Positions 38,787 to 50,027 of a stretch of DNA of 64,000 nt are shown here, piece by piece. Numbering within the stretch: position 1 is the stretch's first letter; every line of letters starts with the position of its first letter. The DNA lies in contig NC_065574.1 of NCBI RefSeq assembly GCF_937616625.2, positions 1,798,001 to 1,862,000 on the forward strand, in the 5' to 3' direction. The notes beneath the pieces were generated by a model. That model worked only from the letters and a program-made list of their open reading frames with translations. It was not told where the DNA came from and made no database searches. Origin of the DNA: Mercurialis annua. Lineage: Eukaryota > Streptophyta > Magnoliopsida > Malpighiales > Euphorbiaceae. The translations under genes and the position numbers were made by a program.

Positions 38787-38945
38787 CGAAATCTAAAAAA
38801 TGCATTAATTTAACTGTTAACATATTGTTTTATTTTCCTTTCCTGCAGATTAAGAATTTTAATGTCGTGAATGCAGAAAATTTCCACCAGCAGACTTACC
38901 CACCATGCTAGGTGTGCGACGCGGATCGATCCAGATTAGTCAGGG
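38787..38945 (-). promoter_or_regulatory. Possible 5'-UTR intron and leader exon of the FGGY kinase gene
   Basis: On the minus strand a GC-richer stretch (about 38894-38950) ends ATGGTGG|GTAAGT, a strong donor. A pyrimidine-rich CATTTTTTAG acceptor lies just before ATTTCGTTGGG (about 38790). Joining them would give a leader exon ahead of the exon with the kinase start. This is a prediction from splice signals only. Confidence 0.4.
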
Positions 38946-38956
38946 CGAAGCGCTGA

Positions 38957-39545
38957 AAAAAGGAAAAAATATACCATTAACATTTGGGGTCAGAAGCAAA
39001 TAATGCCCCTAAAGTCTAAAAAAACAAATAAGCTCCTAACGTCTTTAAAAAGAGACAAATACGTATTTCTTCTAAACGGCATGTTAACCGTGTACACAGT
39101 GCGTAAAGTTTGCTGACATGACAAACGTAAATCCTACATGGCGTTTTTAAATTCACGAATTGTATTTTTTTGGCTCTCTTTACAATAAAAAAACGATTTC
39201 AAAATCAAAAACTAAAATCTCAAATCCAAATCAATTAAGAATCTTAACTTAAGGCGTTAAAGTAAAATTAAATTTTTTAAATTAGAGTTTTTGATTGATT
39301 TAGATTTAGGATTTTAAAGTTTTTAGTTTTGAAATAGTTTTTTTATTATAATGATTCGTGAATTTAGGATTGACATGTAGGATTTACGTTCTTCATATCA
39401 GCAAAATTTACACACCATGCATAATTATTAACACGTCGTTGGGAGAAAGGCTTATTTGCTTATATGCTTATTTGTCCCTTGTTAGACTTTAAAGACATAT
39501 TTGATCCTGACCCCAAACGTTAGGGGCATATTTATCTTTTTTTCT
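38957..39545. mobile_element. Long-TIR MITE upstream of the FGGY kinase gene
   Basis: The left arm includes AACATTTGGGGTCAGAAGCA, CAAATAATGCCCCTAAAGTC and AAACAAATAAGC. The right arm is its inverted, diverged counterpart (GACCCCAAACGTTAGGGGCA near 39509-39528). Arms are about 200 bp. The target-site duplication is blurred by A-runs. Confidence 0.7.
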
Positions 39546-40175
39546 TTTAATCTTTTTTTTTTGATTTTACTATAATATTAAAAGAAAAAATAATGCCTCA
39601 TACCGACAATTTTTTAATTGATACTCTCTTCGGCTTCTAATATTTATTGCATTTGATAAAATTTTTATATATAAATTATTTGATAAATATTTTTAGTCCA
39701 TAATATTAAAAGAGTATTTACCGCTATTTTTTTAAATTCATCTCAATTATATTATCAATATAATACAGTAACACAAATAAAAACAATACTCATAAATATC
39801 AACAAATTTTAAAATAGGATTAATTTAGTAAAAATATTTTAAAATTGAAATATAATAATAACTTTTTTAATTTTTATATCAAATTAAATGCGATAAATAT
39901 TATAGATCGCAAAGAGTAAGTTGTAATATAAATTATCTCTAAAAATCTTAAAATTTCAAGCTAGAGCCACTATAGAAATATTCTTATCTCGGCAAATAAA
40001 AAACTTAACAATTTATGTATATTTTGAATTTATTTAAAAATTAGAGATAATTAAAATTTAGTTAGAAAATTTAGAAACATGTACAAAATTGTGACATTAT
40101 ATACAAAAACTTATTCAAATGGCAATTGTCATACAAAAATATAAAAATATCTATTGAAACTTAGAAGTCTTAATT
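39546..40175. other. AT-rich spacer without recognisable features
   Basis: Strongly A+T-rich, with no open frame of note, no inverted ends and no homology recognised. Confidence 0.5.
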
Positions 40176-42930
40176 AAAAGAGAAAATTACACCAAATCAC
40201 CCAAAATTTCAAATCTTTATGTTAGTGACTCATGTTTTTATTTTTTGCAAAAATCTCTCAAATTTTAAAAGTTCTTTTCATGTCTACCTTTTAGTCCTTG
40301 TCATTCCTATTTTATCCCTTAAGTATATTTTTCTACTGTGTTTTTATCACACACTATAATTTCCCTCTATTTGCTAATGTTTACCTGCTCACATAATAGT
40401 ATGCGTTATCACATGTTTTTCAATAGCATGCACTGTCACTTCATTTTAAGAGCATGCATTACCACGTTAATTGACTAATTTTAATTCAAATTTTCTTAAT
40501 CCCTTATTTGATATTGTTCTTATTTTCTAAAGTGTATAAATTATAATTAAAAGTCACATGTCTGTTATTTTTTATTTAATTTTAATATTTAATAGTAATT
40601 TTATAAATTTTATATTAAAGAAATTTATATATTATTTAAATTAAAATTATTTATAGTCTTATATATGGTGACGACCTGTTATGGTCAATGTAAATACAAT
40701 ATAAAATGATAAATAAACTAATAGTAAATTGAAATTAAAATTTTTAAAAAAATTTCGCAGTGGTCAGTATAAATTCAATGTATTTCAGTGAAAGCTCAAC
40801 ATCAACTCATTGTCAGCTTAATATAAACTCAAAGTAAACTGTATAAAGTAAATCTTTAATAAGCTTATTTTAATTTTGAAATTAAATTATTTTAATTAAA
40901 TAAATTTATTAATAATTTAAAAAAGTTACTTATAAACTAATAATAAATTGAATTTAAACTATCTATTTTTATGTGGTGGTCGGTGTAAACTTAATGTAAA
41001 TTCAATGTCAACTTGATATAATTTTTATATAAATTGCTATAAATTTAAAACTAATTTGGTTTAATCAAATTAACTTATTATTAATTCAAAAATAAATTTC
41101 TAAAATGACAAATAAACTAATAGTAAATGAAAATTAAAATTTTTAAAAAATTTCTGCAGTGGTCGGTATAAACTGAATATAAACTCAATATGAACCTAAT
41201 ATAAACTCAATTTAAACTTAATATCAACTAAATATAGACTAATCTGAAATTAATTCTTAGTAAACTGATCATAAACCTAAAATTACTTTACTCTAATCAA
41301 ATTAATTTATTAAAAGTTTATATTATAAAAAATATATTTATAAAGTAACAAATAAGCTAATAGTAAATTGAAGGGAATTTTTTAAATTTTTCCATAGTGG
41401 TTGGTGTAAACTTTATATAAACTTAATATGAAACTAATGTGAACTCAATATAAATTAAATATCAACTAAATGTAAACTTAATATCAATTCAATGTAAACT
41501 AGTCTAAAGTTAATTTTTAATAAACTGATTACCAATCTAAAATTAACTTACTCTAATTTAATAAAAATTTACACTATTAAAAATAAAATTATAAAGTGAC
41601 AAATAAGCTAATAATAAATTGAAAGTAAATTTTGTAAAATTCTCCACAATAGTTGGTGTAAACTTAATATAAACTCAATATGAACCTAATGTAAACTCAA
41701 TATCAACTCAATATAAAAACTAATCTAAAATTAATTCTTAGTAAACTGGTTATAAATCTAAAATTAACTTACTCTAATTTATTAAAAATTTATACTATTA
41801 AAAATAAAGTATAAAATGATAAATAAAATAATAGTAAGTTGAAAGTCAAAATTAAAAAGAAAAATACGATAGTCGGTTCAGTATAAACTTAAAATAAACT
41901 AATATATGAATCCACTAACTTTAATTTTTTAAATTAGATAGTTTACTTTCAATTTATTATTAGTTTATTTATAACTTTATAAATTTATTTTTTAAATAAT
42001 TAATAAATTAATTTGATTACACCATGTTAGTTTTCAATTTATAATATATAAAAATAAATTTATATTAAATTGACATTGAGTTCGTATTGAATTCACATAG
42101 AGTTGACATTGATTTCACATTAAATTCACAATAAGTTTTACACTGACCACCGCGGAAAAAATAGATAGTTTACTTTCAATTTACTATTAGTTTCTTTGTC
42201 ACTTTATAATTTTTTTAAATATTAATAAATTAATTAAATTACACCAAGTTAATTTTTAATTTTTAATAATTCATAAAAAAATTACATTAAGTTGACATTG
42301 ATGAATTTATGTTAAATTTAAAGCAAATGTAAGTTTAAAATAAAATAAATGTAAAACTAACTACAATATAAATTTAATATTAAGTTAATGTAAAGTCAAA
42401 GTAAATTAATAGAAAATAAAATTTTAATAAATTAATTATAATTTTAAAATTAATTAATTCAAATTAATTGAAATTTTTATAAATTTACTCTATAAAAAAT
42501 AAATTGAAATATTTAACAAACATGCATTTATTTATCACGTTAAATATATTTTTTGTCTTGATAAATAACTGAATATACTCATAATTTTTTTTACTTGTTC
42601 AATTATTATTATCTAATTAGAAAGACATTGTTAATTGAGTTTGTTAAACTTACAAGTATTGCCGCACATGCATTCACTTATATTAACAATCATGTTGCAT
42701 ATATGTATTCACTTATACTAACAAACATGGTGCATGCATGCATTCAGTTGACGTGTTTTGTATATAAAGGTAAGCTTGTCCAGTTTTATAGTAAACCCAA
42801 CTTATTTTGAGGTATGGGGGATTTATAGAAACTTTTTTATTATTTTAAGTGATTTATGCAAAAAATAAAAAGCTGAGATAAAAACATTAAAGTGGACCAC
42901 TTTTGAGGGATTTTTGTAAATTACCCTAAT
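40176..42930. mobile_element. Possible large non-autonomous TIR element enclosing a tandem array
   Basis: The outer ends are roughly inverted. On the left are AAATTACACCAAATCACCCA and TTATTTTTTGCAAAAATCTC; on the right, read in reverse, are AATTTACAAAAATCCCTC and TTATTTTTTGCATAAATCAC. The arms are only about two-thirds alike. Between them lies an array of diverged 200-240 bp units. No transposase frame is visible. The element status is an inference; the array itself is clear. Confidence 0.45.
40700..42230. repeat. Array of about 170-250 bp degenerate units, the last ones inverted
   Basis: The landmark ACAAATAAACTAATAGTAAA (with variants) recurs near 40710, 40935, 41108, 41342, 41596 and 41817. 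It is each time followed by a GTGGTCGGTATAAAC-like motif, then a run of TATAAACTCAATA-like words. Near 41945 and 42170 the same landmark occurs in inverted form (TTTACTTTCAATTTATTATT), so the array is a large imperfect inverted repeat. Confidence 0.75.
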
Positions 42931-43099
42931 TAAAATTGAACCTCCCTCCCATAATGTGCCAATGTGGCAACATTAGCATAGCTGCTTGCAAGTTGCAAAA
43001 GATGACATGTTTGGGCTTTAAAGGCCGAGAGTCCATTAATTACCTTTTCTACTATAGAGCCCATCATGGAATTATTTGGTTTATTACTCTCTTTTCTAT

Positions 43100-43345
43100 T
43101 GAATAAGAGGAATAAATTATAAACTTTACATTAGTGACCATAATTTACTTTTCTCAAAAATCTCTTCAGTTATTTAAAGTTTATATTTATATACATTATG
43201 ACTGAAATGAATTTACAAGTTAACTCTATATCAACCTAAAATCAACTTGAATTCAACTATTTAACCTGAGATTAATTATGAAGTGTAATATAAATTTTAA
43301 ACTTTTAAGGGACTTTTTAACAAAAAAATCATGAGTTATAAATAT
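43100..43345. mobile_element. Small relative of the 40.2-42.9 kb element
   Basis: The left end ACATTAGTGACCATAATTTA followed by CTTTTCTCAAAAATCTCTT resembles the left end at about 40220. The right end (AAGGGACTTTTTAACAAAAA) is an inverted, diverged counterpart. The element is about 245 bp. Confidence 0.45.
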
Positions 43346-45609
43346 AAGCAAAATAAAAAAATTAGACACTTGTGTCGTCGATTAATCATAGCTCACACCA
43401 AACCTTAAATTATATTTGATTTAAAGTTGATACATTAAGTTATTAACACACATGACCCATCTCTTACATTAAAATGAATTAGTATTGATGTTTTTGTATG
43501 GATTATAATTCATGATCTTATAGATTTGCTTGAATTTAATTTGTTGTATTACGAACTTATATTTGTTTCGTTCGAACTGATGAATCAAAATAGAACAAAT
43601 TATACTTTAATTTCTAAATATATGTGATTAAATAAAATGTCATCGCAAAAATTTAAAAAGTTTTGATTTATTTTATATATAAGAGTGAGTAGCTATTTAT
43701 AATTAAAAAAAGATCAATTTAATAAAGTTTACTAATTGTATTAATGAAGCTAATGTATCCCATCTTAGTTGCACGTGAGCCACTATGGCAAGCACAAAGT
43801 CGAGGCAAGACAGCTAAGAAAATTGATCTCACAACTCAGACAAAACAAAGCCCGAACAGAGAAAAAGAAAAAGAATTGTATACTCTTTTGCTACACTAAA
43901 AAGGACCACTAAAAGAAAGGTTGCATGTGGCAATCAAGGCTTTAAGAATCACAAAAACATTCACAACACAACATAGAGAAGAATAGATCTATTCTTTGCT
44001 TCTACTCTTTGAAGATGGAAGGTGCAAATTTTATGGAAAAAAAGTCATTTTAATGATTGAGTGGAAATCACTTTCTTTAGTTTTTCTTTATATACTTTTT
44101 GGTTGCTTAAAACAAACCCATCTTTTTAATTTGGATTATGTTACTATTAAGACCAACAATCACATCACATCTCTTTTCATTTTCTTTTATGATATGATTG
44201 TGTTTACTATAACAAAAATAAATATAGTGATATCTAATTCTAAAATGTTAAACTTAGAATTATATATATCTAAATTTATTCTGCCTCTTCAAATTAATCA
44301 GTTTATCACAAATATAAATATTGAAAAATTTAATTAGTTTAGATAAAATTAGTTAATTTACAAAAATATAGTTTTTAATGATTATGTTCTTTATTAAATT
44401 CGAGGATGCCGTTAGAAATCGAGTTTGAGTTTGAGCTCGAGTCAGTAGATGATTGATTAAAGAGGCTTGTGAGGTTCATAAGCCTAAACAAACTTATTAT
44501 ACACATAATTTATAATGTATAAAATGGCTTTTTGTATCTCTAAATTCAAGTATGCATCATATTAATTAGCTGGAATTTATATTATATAGTGGAATATTTT
44601 TAAAATATATATCCAATATAGTAACTTCTATATAATTATATTTGTTTCATATTAAATTTGAGGATGTCATTCAAACTCGGATTCGAGCTTGAGAATTTAA
44701 TTGTATTCAAACTCGATACTCAAATTGTTTACATTTCTAATTATACCATAATTATTAAAAATATATAAATATTTAATTATTTAGGTAATTATTTGTCTGC
44801 AGTTTAGAATAGCATTTATCAATCTGAGATTGAAAGAATATTAAACTACATGTCTAGATTCAGAAACTCTAGTAGAAAATAGTAATATATAATTATTCAA
44901 ATTGTTAGGTAAACTGCTTAGTTCCATGTTTTAGAAAAGAAAAATAATTTTAAATTATTGTGAGAAAATAGAATAAGATCAATAAGTGAAAAATCAAAAT
45001 AGATGGGCTGCATGACAATGATTGAGAGATTGTGGTAAGGAATACCTACGCATGTCCCAACAAAATAACATAAGAATTTATTACATAAATTTCTTGTTTA
45101 GACACAATTATTTAGGGTTCTACTACATGAGTAGTTGCTACCAATAAGATGTTGAATTAAGCGAGAACATTATTTTAAAATTGGTCAAACTATAGGAAGT
45201 TTTTTATCCACTTTGGCCATCCCAATGGTGGAAATGGTTCTGACTTCTGACCACTATAATGCCAAAAATTATACCAACATTTCTTTTTATTGAACGATGC
45301 TACAAAAAAATTGCATGACTATAAATTTTGGAATGAGTTCAGTTCTCGATTTGTTGCATTATTGTTTGCTAGAATTCACATATTTCCAACGTTATCTTCA
45401 AATCGGATGCTCTCGAAATTATTTCAGATATTAGACAACCGTTGAAAAAATATCTTTTGACTGATGGCCAGAGGCTCGCTCGGAAGACTGCTATGTCAGA
45501 GGATTGTTCTTACTTAATCATGTAGTTATATAAACGTTAAACGACATTCTGCTAGAATGGATTCAATTTATTTCACACAAATCTTCTTTATCCAATGATA
45601 AAAAAAATC

Positions 45610-45641
<32 letters not shown>

Positions 45642-46310
45642 ATATATATATCTATATTTAAATTTGATAGATAATATATAAACAGTGGTGTGCATATTTT
45701 ATACAAGCATCACGTTTTATAACGGTTCAGCATGAATAATTTAATACTGTTTCTGCATCATGATATTTGTAATTTCTGTTGATTTACAAGTATTATATGT
45801 AGTAATTTTAAACCCTGCATATTGATTTTAAAGTATTAATATATCAAGTAATGCTATATTTTCTCAAAAGACGAAAAGTAATGTTATATACAATATATTT
45901 TTTTAATAATTATTATTTAATAAATTGATAATAAAAATTAATAAAAAATTGAGAAACCACATCATATAAAATATTTAATAAATTAATAATTAATAAATTT
46001 TTAAATTATTATATATATTAATTATTTGAGGGTCTATGATATATCATATACTTTTATCCTTATAAAAAAACCTATTACCACCCAAATAAAAAGTGGTGAT
46101 GGAAAAGGGAATAAATATCCAGTGTGAATAAGGAGACACTTTTGTAGTGCGAGTGAATAGATCACATGCACCGGTTCCATCTGAATTTACGATTACGCCC
46201 GGAAAAAGACTCATACCGTGCGATAGCAAATTAACATCATGGAGGGTAGGGCCCGTATCACATAGTCCTACGTGGAAAGCTCGACAGGCAAAAAACTCTC
46301 CTAGGAGGGT
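43346..46310. other. Spacer with (TA)n(TG)n microsatellite, no gene supported
   Basis: A (TA)n-(TG)n-(TA)n run lies at 45610-45651. Around 43740-44030 the sequence is less AT-rich, followed by an open frame of 113 residues (43996-44337) with no recognised motif. It could mark a non-coding transcript, but I cannot support one. Palindromic telltales or RNA genes are not seen. Confidence 0.45.
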
Positions 46311-46311
46311 T

Positions 46312-46450
46312 TTTTTTTTTTGTTAAAGATAGTTTACTCTAATTGTTAATGGGTTAGCGAGAGTTAATGTTAGATATTTTTTTAAATAGGCACACTGCCT
46401 GTGAGTGTTAAAGATCGAACCCTTAACCTCATACACATGTCATTGGAGTT
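46312..46450 (-). mobile_element. tRNA-derived SINE-like sequence
   Basis: On the minus strand it reads GTTGGCTAAACTCC (A-box-like) and then AAGGGTTCGATC (B-box core GGTTCGA). It ends in an A-tract (plus-strand T-run, 46311-46321). The spacing fits a Pol III-derived SINE of another family. Confidence 0.5.
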
Positions 46451-46489
46451 TAGCCAACTGGGTCAAATCTTCAAGTATACTCTCTTAGA

Positions 46490-46960
46490 AGTTGAGTCAA
46501 ATTGAATGTCGAGAAAAATTACATTGAACTCGTTTACTTTTGAGTCGAATTTCAAATTTATGTATCGAATACTTTTCGAGTTTATTAAAAACTCACGAGT
46601 TTAACAAGTTTAATCGTCTCATTTTTATATAATAAATTTAAATCAAAACTAAATTAGTTAATAAATATTTAAATACTATATTTTTTTATACATATAAATA
46701 AATTTAAATTATCTATATTATATTTATTTATCAACAAAAAATATATGAATTAAATATTTAAAGTTTAAAATTAAAATAATATATCAAATTAACATATAAA
46801 TATGTATACGAGCGAGCTTTCGAGCCGAGTATCACTAAAATTGAGATTGACTCGTTTACTAAACAAGCCTTAAAAATTCGAGTTCGAGCCAGTTTTATCG
46901 AGCCGAGTTTCGAGTAACTCACGAGTGAGATTGACTCGGTTACACCCACTCCCCTATCAC
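46490..46960. mobile_element. Degenerate hAT-like element with GAGTCGA-type subterminal repeats
   Basis: The right end GACTCGGTTACACCC and recurring CGAGTTTCGAGT, GAGCCGAG and ACTCACGAG words on both halves are typical of old hAT-derived repeats. Its left end is not defined. Confidence 0.45.
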
Positions 46961-47389
46961 ATGAAGCATGTTACTCTTCGTTATATCCACCGTCCATCTT
47001 CCTTTACCTTTCACTATTTTATTGATAGGAAATTTTAGTTTCTTTGATTTCGAGCCTAGAATACGGTGATTTCGACTTGTAGCTAGAAAACATCGTCTTT
47101 TGAGTCATTTTTGTTTGTTGTATTTTCGAATAAATTCCTCTGTTTTTGGAGATTTTATGTGTTTTTTGAGTTTTTTTTTGAAGTTTGTTTGTGCATATTT
47201 TTAGATTATTCAAGCTTTTTTAGCATTTGTTCAGATTTTAAACTTTTGAAAATTTAAGATTTTAATCTCATCGTTTAAAGTATATTTACAGTGGAACAAA
47301 CCGAAAAAATGTAAGTTTTTATTAGGAGCAGAACCAGAGGAGGGTGACACCGGCTGCCAGCGAGAAGCCAAAGACTGGTTCTTCTCCTC

Positions 47390-47999
47390 TAGGGGTGTCA
47401 AAACGGGTTAGTGGGTCGTGTTCGTGTCTAACCACTTTGTTGACACGATTAGAGTCAACACGAACACGACCCATTTAACTAATCGTGTCAAAATCTTCAA
47501 CCCTGAAACGACACGAATTTTAAATGAGTGACACGACATAACATGATTAACACGTTAAGATAAACAGGTAACACGATTAATACAATTACACGACTAACAC
47601 GATACGCTTAACACTACCCGTTTAATATTTAAAAATATTTAAACTATACAAATATAAATTTAACCTCAAATTTATCATTTAACATTCAAATTATAAAATT
47701 TTGGTACAATTAATTTTATTTATAATAATAATAATATGATTAATTTAATAATATGATTAATTTTATTTTTAATTTCAATTTTAGGAAATTAAAACTATTT
47801 TATTTCTTTATTATTATAAATAATATAATTTGTAAACGGATTAGGCGGGTTAGATGGGTTGGCGAGTCAAACTGTGATACGACCCATTTATTTTGTATCA
47901 TAAATGGGTTGACACGTTTTTGACACGAATCCGCTAAAATTCAATCCGGATTCGTCAAATTTACATATTATCATGTCTTTACTTAATTTAACATCCCTA
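47390..47999. mobile_element. hAT-like MITE with TAGGGGTG ends
   Basis: It begins TAGGGGTGTCAAAACGGGTT and ends AATTTAACATCCCTA, giving short inverted ends TAGGG(G/A)TGT(C/T)AAA. Multiple ACACGA and GACACG subterminal words occur in both arms. The flanks (TTCTCCTC and CTTTCCCC) are only weakly alike, so it is old. Confidence 0.65.
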
Positions 48000-48584
48000 C
48001 TTTCCCCTGGTCGGCTACCTTGGCGTCCCTGCAATAGCATGATGGGAGCCTTAATTTGTTTTCATACACGTTTGGGGAATATAAGATTTTTGGTAAAAGG
48101 TTTAAATAAACCCTTTAATTTTTATGAAAAGTTTATTTAAATGCTTGAAATAATTTTTAAATTGTCAAAATCTTAAAATCTAATACAAATATTTTGATTA
48201 ACAGAATTCAAACATATTACTAACTTTAATAATTATATATATTTTTATGATTTAAAATACTGTATAAACAAACACATAAATGAAAACATAAACACAATTA
48301 ATCATTATTTTAAAACACAATTTTTATTATATATATAAATGTAATATTTGTTTTCAATTGTAAATGTAAATACTTGGCAGCTGGCCACCCAAAGCAATAA
48401 CCACCAGATTGAATTTACAATCCAATTTTTTGAGCAGGTTAATTTTTTATTTTAAATAAAATTTTACATAAATTCATAAAATTAATTCATATCCACATAA
48501 ATTTAATTTATAAATCAAGTTTGGATATTAAAAAGTTAGATTTGAACCAAAATCATATCTATCAAACTTTGTATATAAAAATAT

Positions 48585-48942
48585 GGCCAAATGTTATAAA
48601 AAGGCCAAACCTTTCACAAAAGTTTCACAAAAATCCTGACCTTTCAATTTTGTCGTTTTTGGCCAAAAATTGATTATTTGGTTTCACAAAAGTCATGACC
48701 TTTCAATTTTGTCGATTTTGGCCAAAAATGGATTATTTGGTTTCACAAAAGTCCGGACCTTTCAATATTTGGCATGCCACATAGGCGTCACATAGGCTCC
48801 ACATAGGCAAATTGAAATCAAATTGAGAGTTGGCCACAATTGAAACCAAATAATTTGTTTTTGGCCAAAATCGACAAAATTGAAAGGTCATGACTTTTGT
48901 GAAACTTTTATGAAAGGTTTGGCCTTTTTAGGACATTTGGCC
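48585..48942. mobile_element. Mutator-type MITE with 9-bp target-site duplication
   Basis: A 358-bp element with long inverted ends starts GGCCAAATGTTATAAAAAGG on the left and GGCCAAATGTCCTAAAAAGG on the right (read inward). Both continue into CCAAACCTTTCA and GACCTTTCAATTTTGTCG. A perfect 9-bp duplication TAAAAATAT (48576-48584, 48943-48951) is the Mutator length. The left arm contains an internal duplication of about 60 bp. Confidence 0.9.
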
Positions 48943-48951
48943 TAAAAATAT

Positions 48952-49640
48952 TAGGAATCATTGAATCCAATTTGAATTGGTCCACATCAGGAGCATGTTA
49001 TTATTCTTGAAAGTAATATGTTAAGGTATGATGTTAATTATTTAATTTTTTTAAAGCAAATTTAAAAACTGTTTAGCATAAAATAACAATTACTATATTT
49101 AAATGGTTGCTTATTTGCTTATGAAATGTTAGTCACCATATGATTTTGTTAAGGATCCATTTTTGGTTTTTGATCTTTCTCCCTATGGAATTTTCAGGAT
49201 ATTTTAGCACAATTAGTGTGGCTAGCTAAAAAATTAAAATACAACTCCTTCCAAATTAAACTTTACATTTAGATTTTAGATATAATTTTAATTAAGATGA
49301 AGTAATCAAATCTAAATTTTTAAAACTAAACTCCAATTAGACTATTAAAATAATAAGGTTAAGCATTTCAAATTCAAATTAAATTAATTACTAAAAACAA
49401 AATTAACTACTCATAATTTTTAAAAATTGAATTTGAGTCCCTACCTAATTAACAATTAAATTCCCATTTGTCTTAATCTTAGCTAATTTCCAATAATTCA
49501 ATTTGTCCTAATCACAACCATAACAAAATATCATTACCCCACTGTTATTCCCGCTCAAATTTTTATTACTGCCTAATTTCAAAATCTCCCTACTTCGCGG
49601 CCCTCACCGTCCACGTCACCACCATTACAATTAACCACGC
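48952..49640. other. Upstream region of the kinesin gene
   Basis: AT-rich with no element ends noticed. The sequence turns CT-rich from about 49680, consistent with a plant promoter to leader transition. Confidence 0.45.
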
Positions 49641-49830
49641 CAAATAAAACATTTTTTTTTTTAGCAAATTTTAAAAAAATATCACTCTCTCTTCATCAGT
49701 CTCCCTTCAACTCTCTATCAGCATTTTTTTTCTTCTCTGCAACTTCTTTATCTTAAAGCAGACGAAACAATTTATATTTTATTTTTTGATTACAGCTCGA
49801 CTCGCTTGAAGAATCGGACCGGAGAAAATA

Positions 49831-49863
49831 ATGTCACTCAGTGTTGAACCAGACGCTATGTGA
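49831..49863 (+). promoter_or_regulatory. Upstream open reading frame in the kinesin leader
   Basis: ATG to TGA codes for ten residues (MSLSVEPDAM) 165 bases before the main start codon, in a CT-rich stretch that looks like a 5' leader. It could reduce translation of the kinesin; this is untested. Confidence 0.5.
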
Positions 49864-50027
49864 TTTCATATCACTGACTCATTCTTCTTCTTCTTCGTCT
49901 ACTTCTGTAATTTTTTTGGTTTTTTCCACATTTTTTCTGATATCCGAGTCGCTAACTCGTGACTCAGTGAGTCAACTCGACTCAGCTACTTTTTTTTGTT
50001 TTTACTGAAAGAAAGGTAGTTAGTTAT

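Noticed and set aside
43996..44337. 113-residue plus-strand frame after a less AT-rich stretch
   Set aside because: The translation is hydrophobic and Asn/Ile-rich as expected from AT-rich DNA, shows no motif or splice-joined extension, and I could not match it to any peptide or microRNA precursor.
44640..44740. GATTCGAGCTTGAG-like words similar to the repeat at 46490-46960
   Set aside because: Too short and diverged to define an element.
46044..46229. 61-residue minus-strand frame in a GC-richer patch
   Set aside because: The patch stands out in composition, but I see no protein family, RNA gene or element ends; it may be a fragment of an old insertion.
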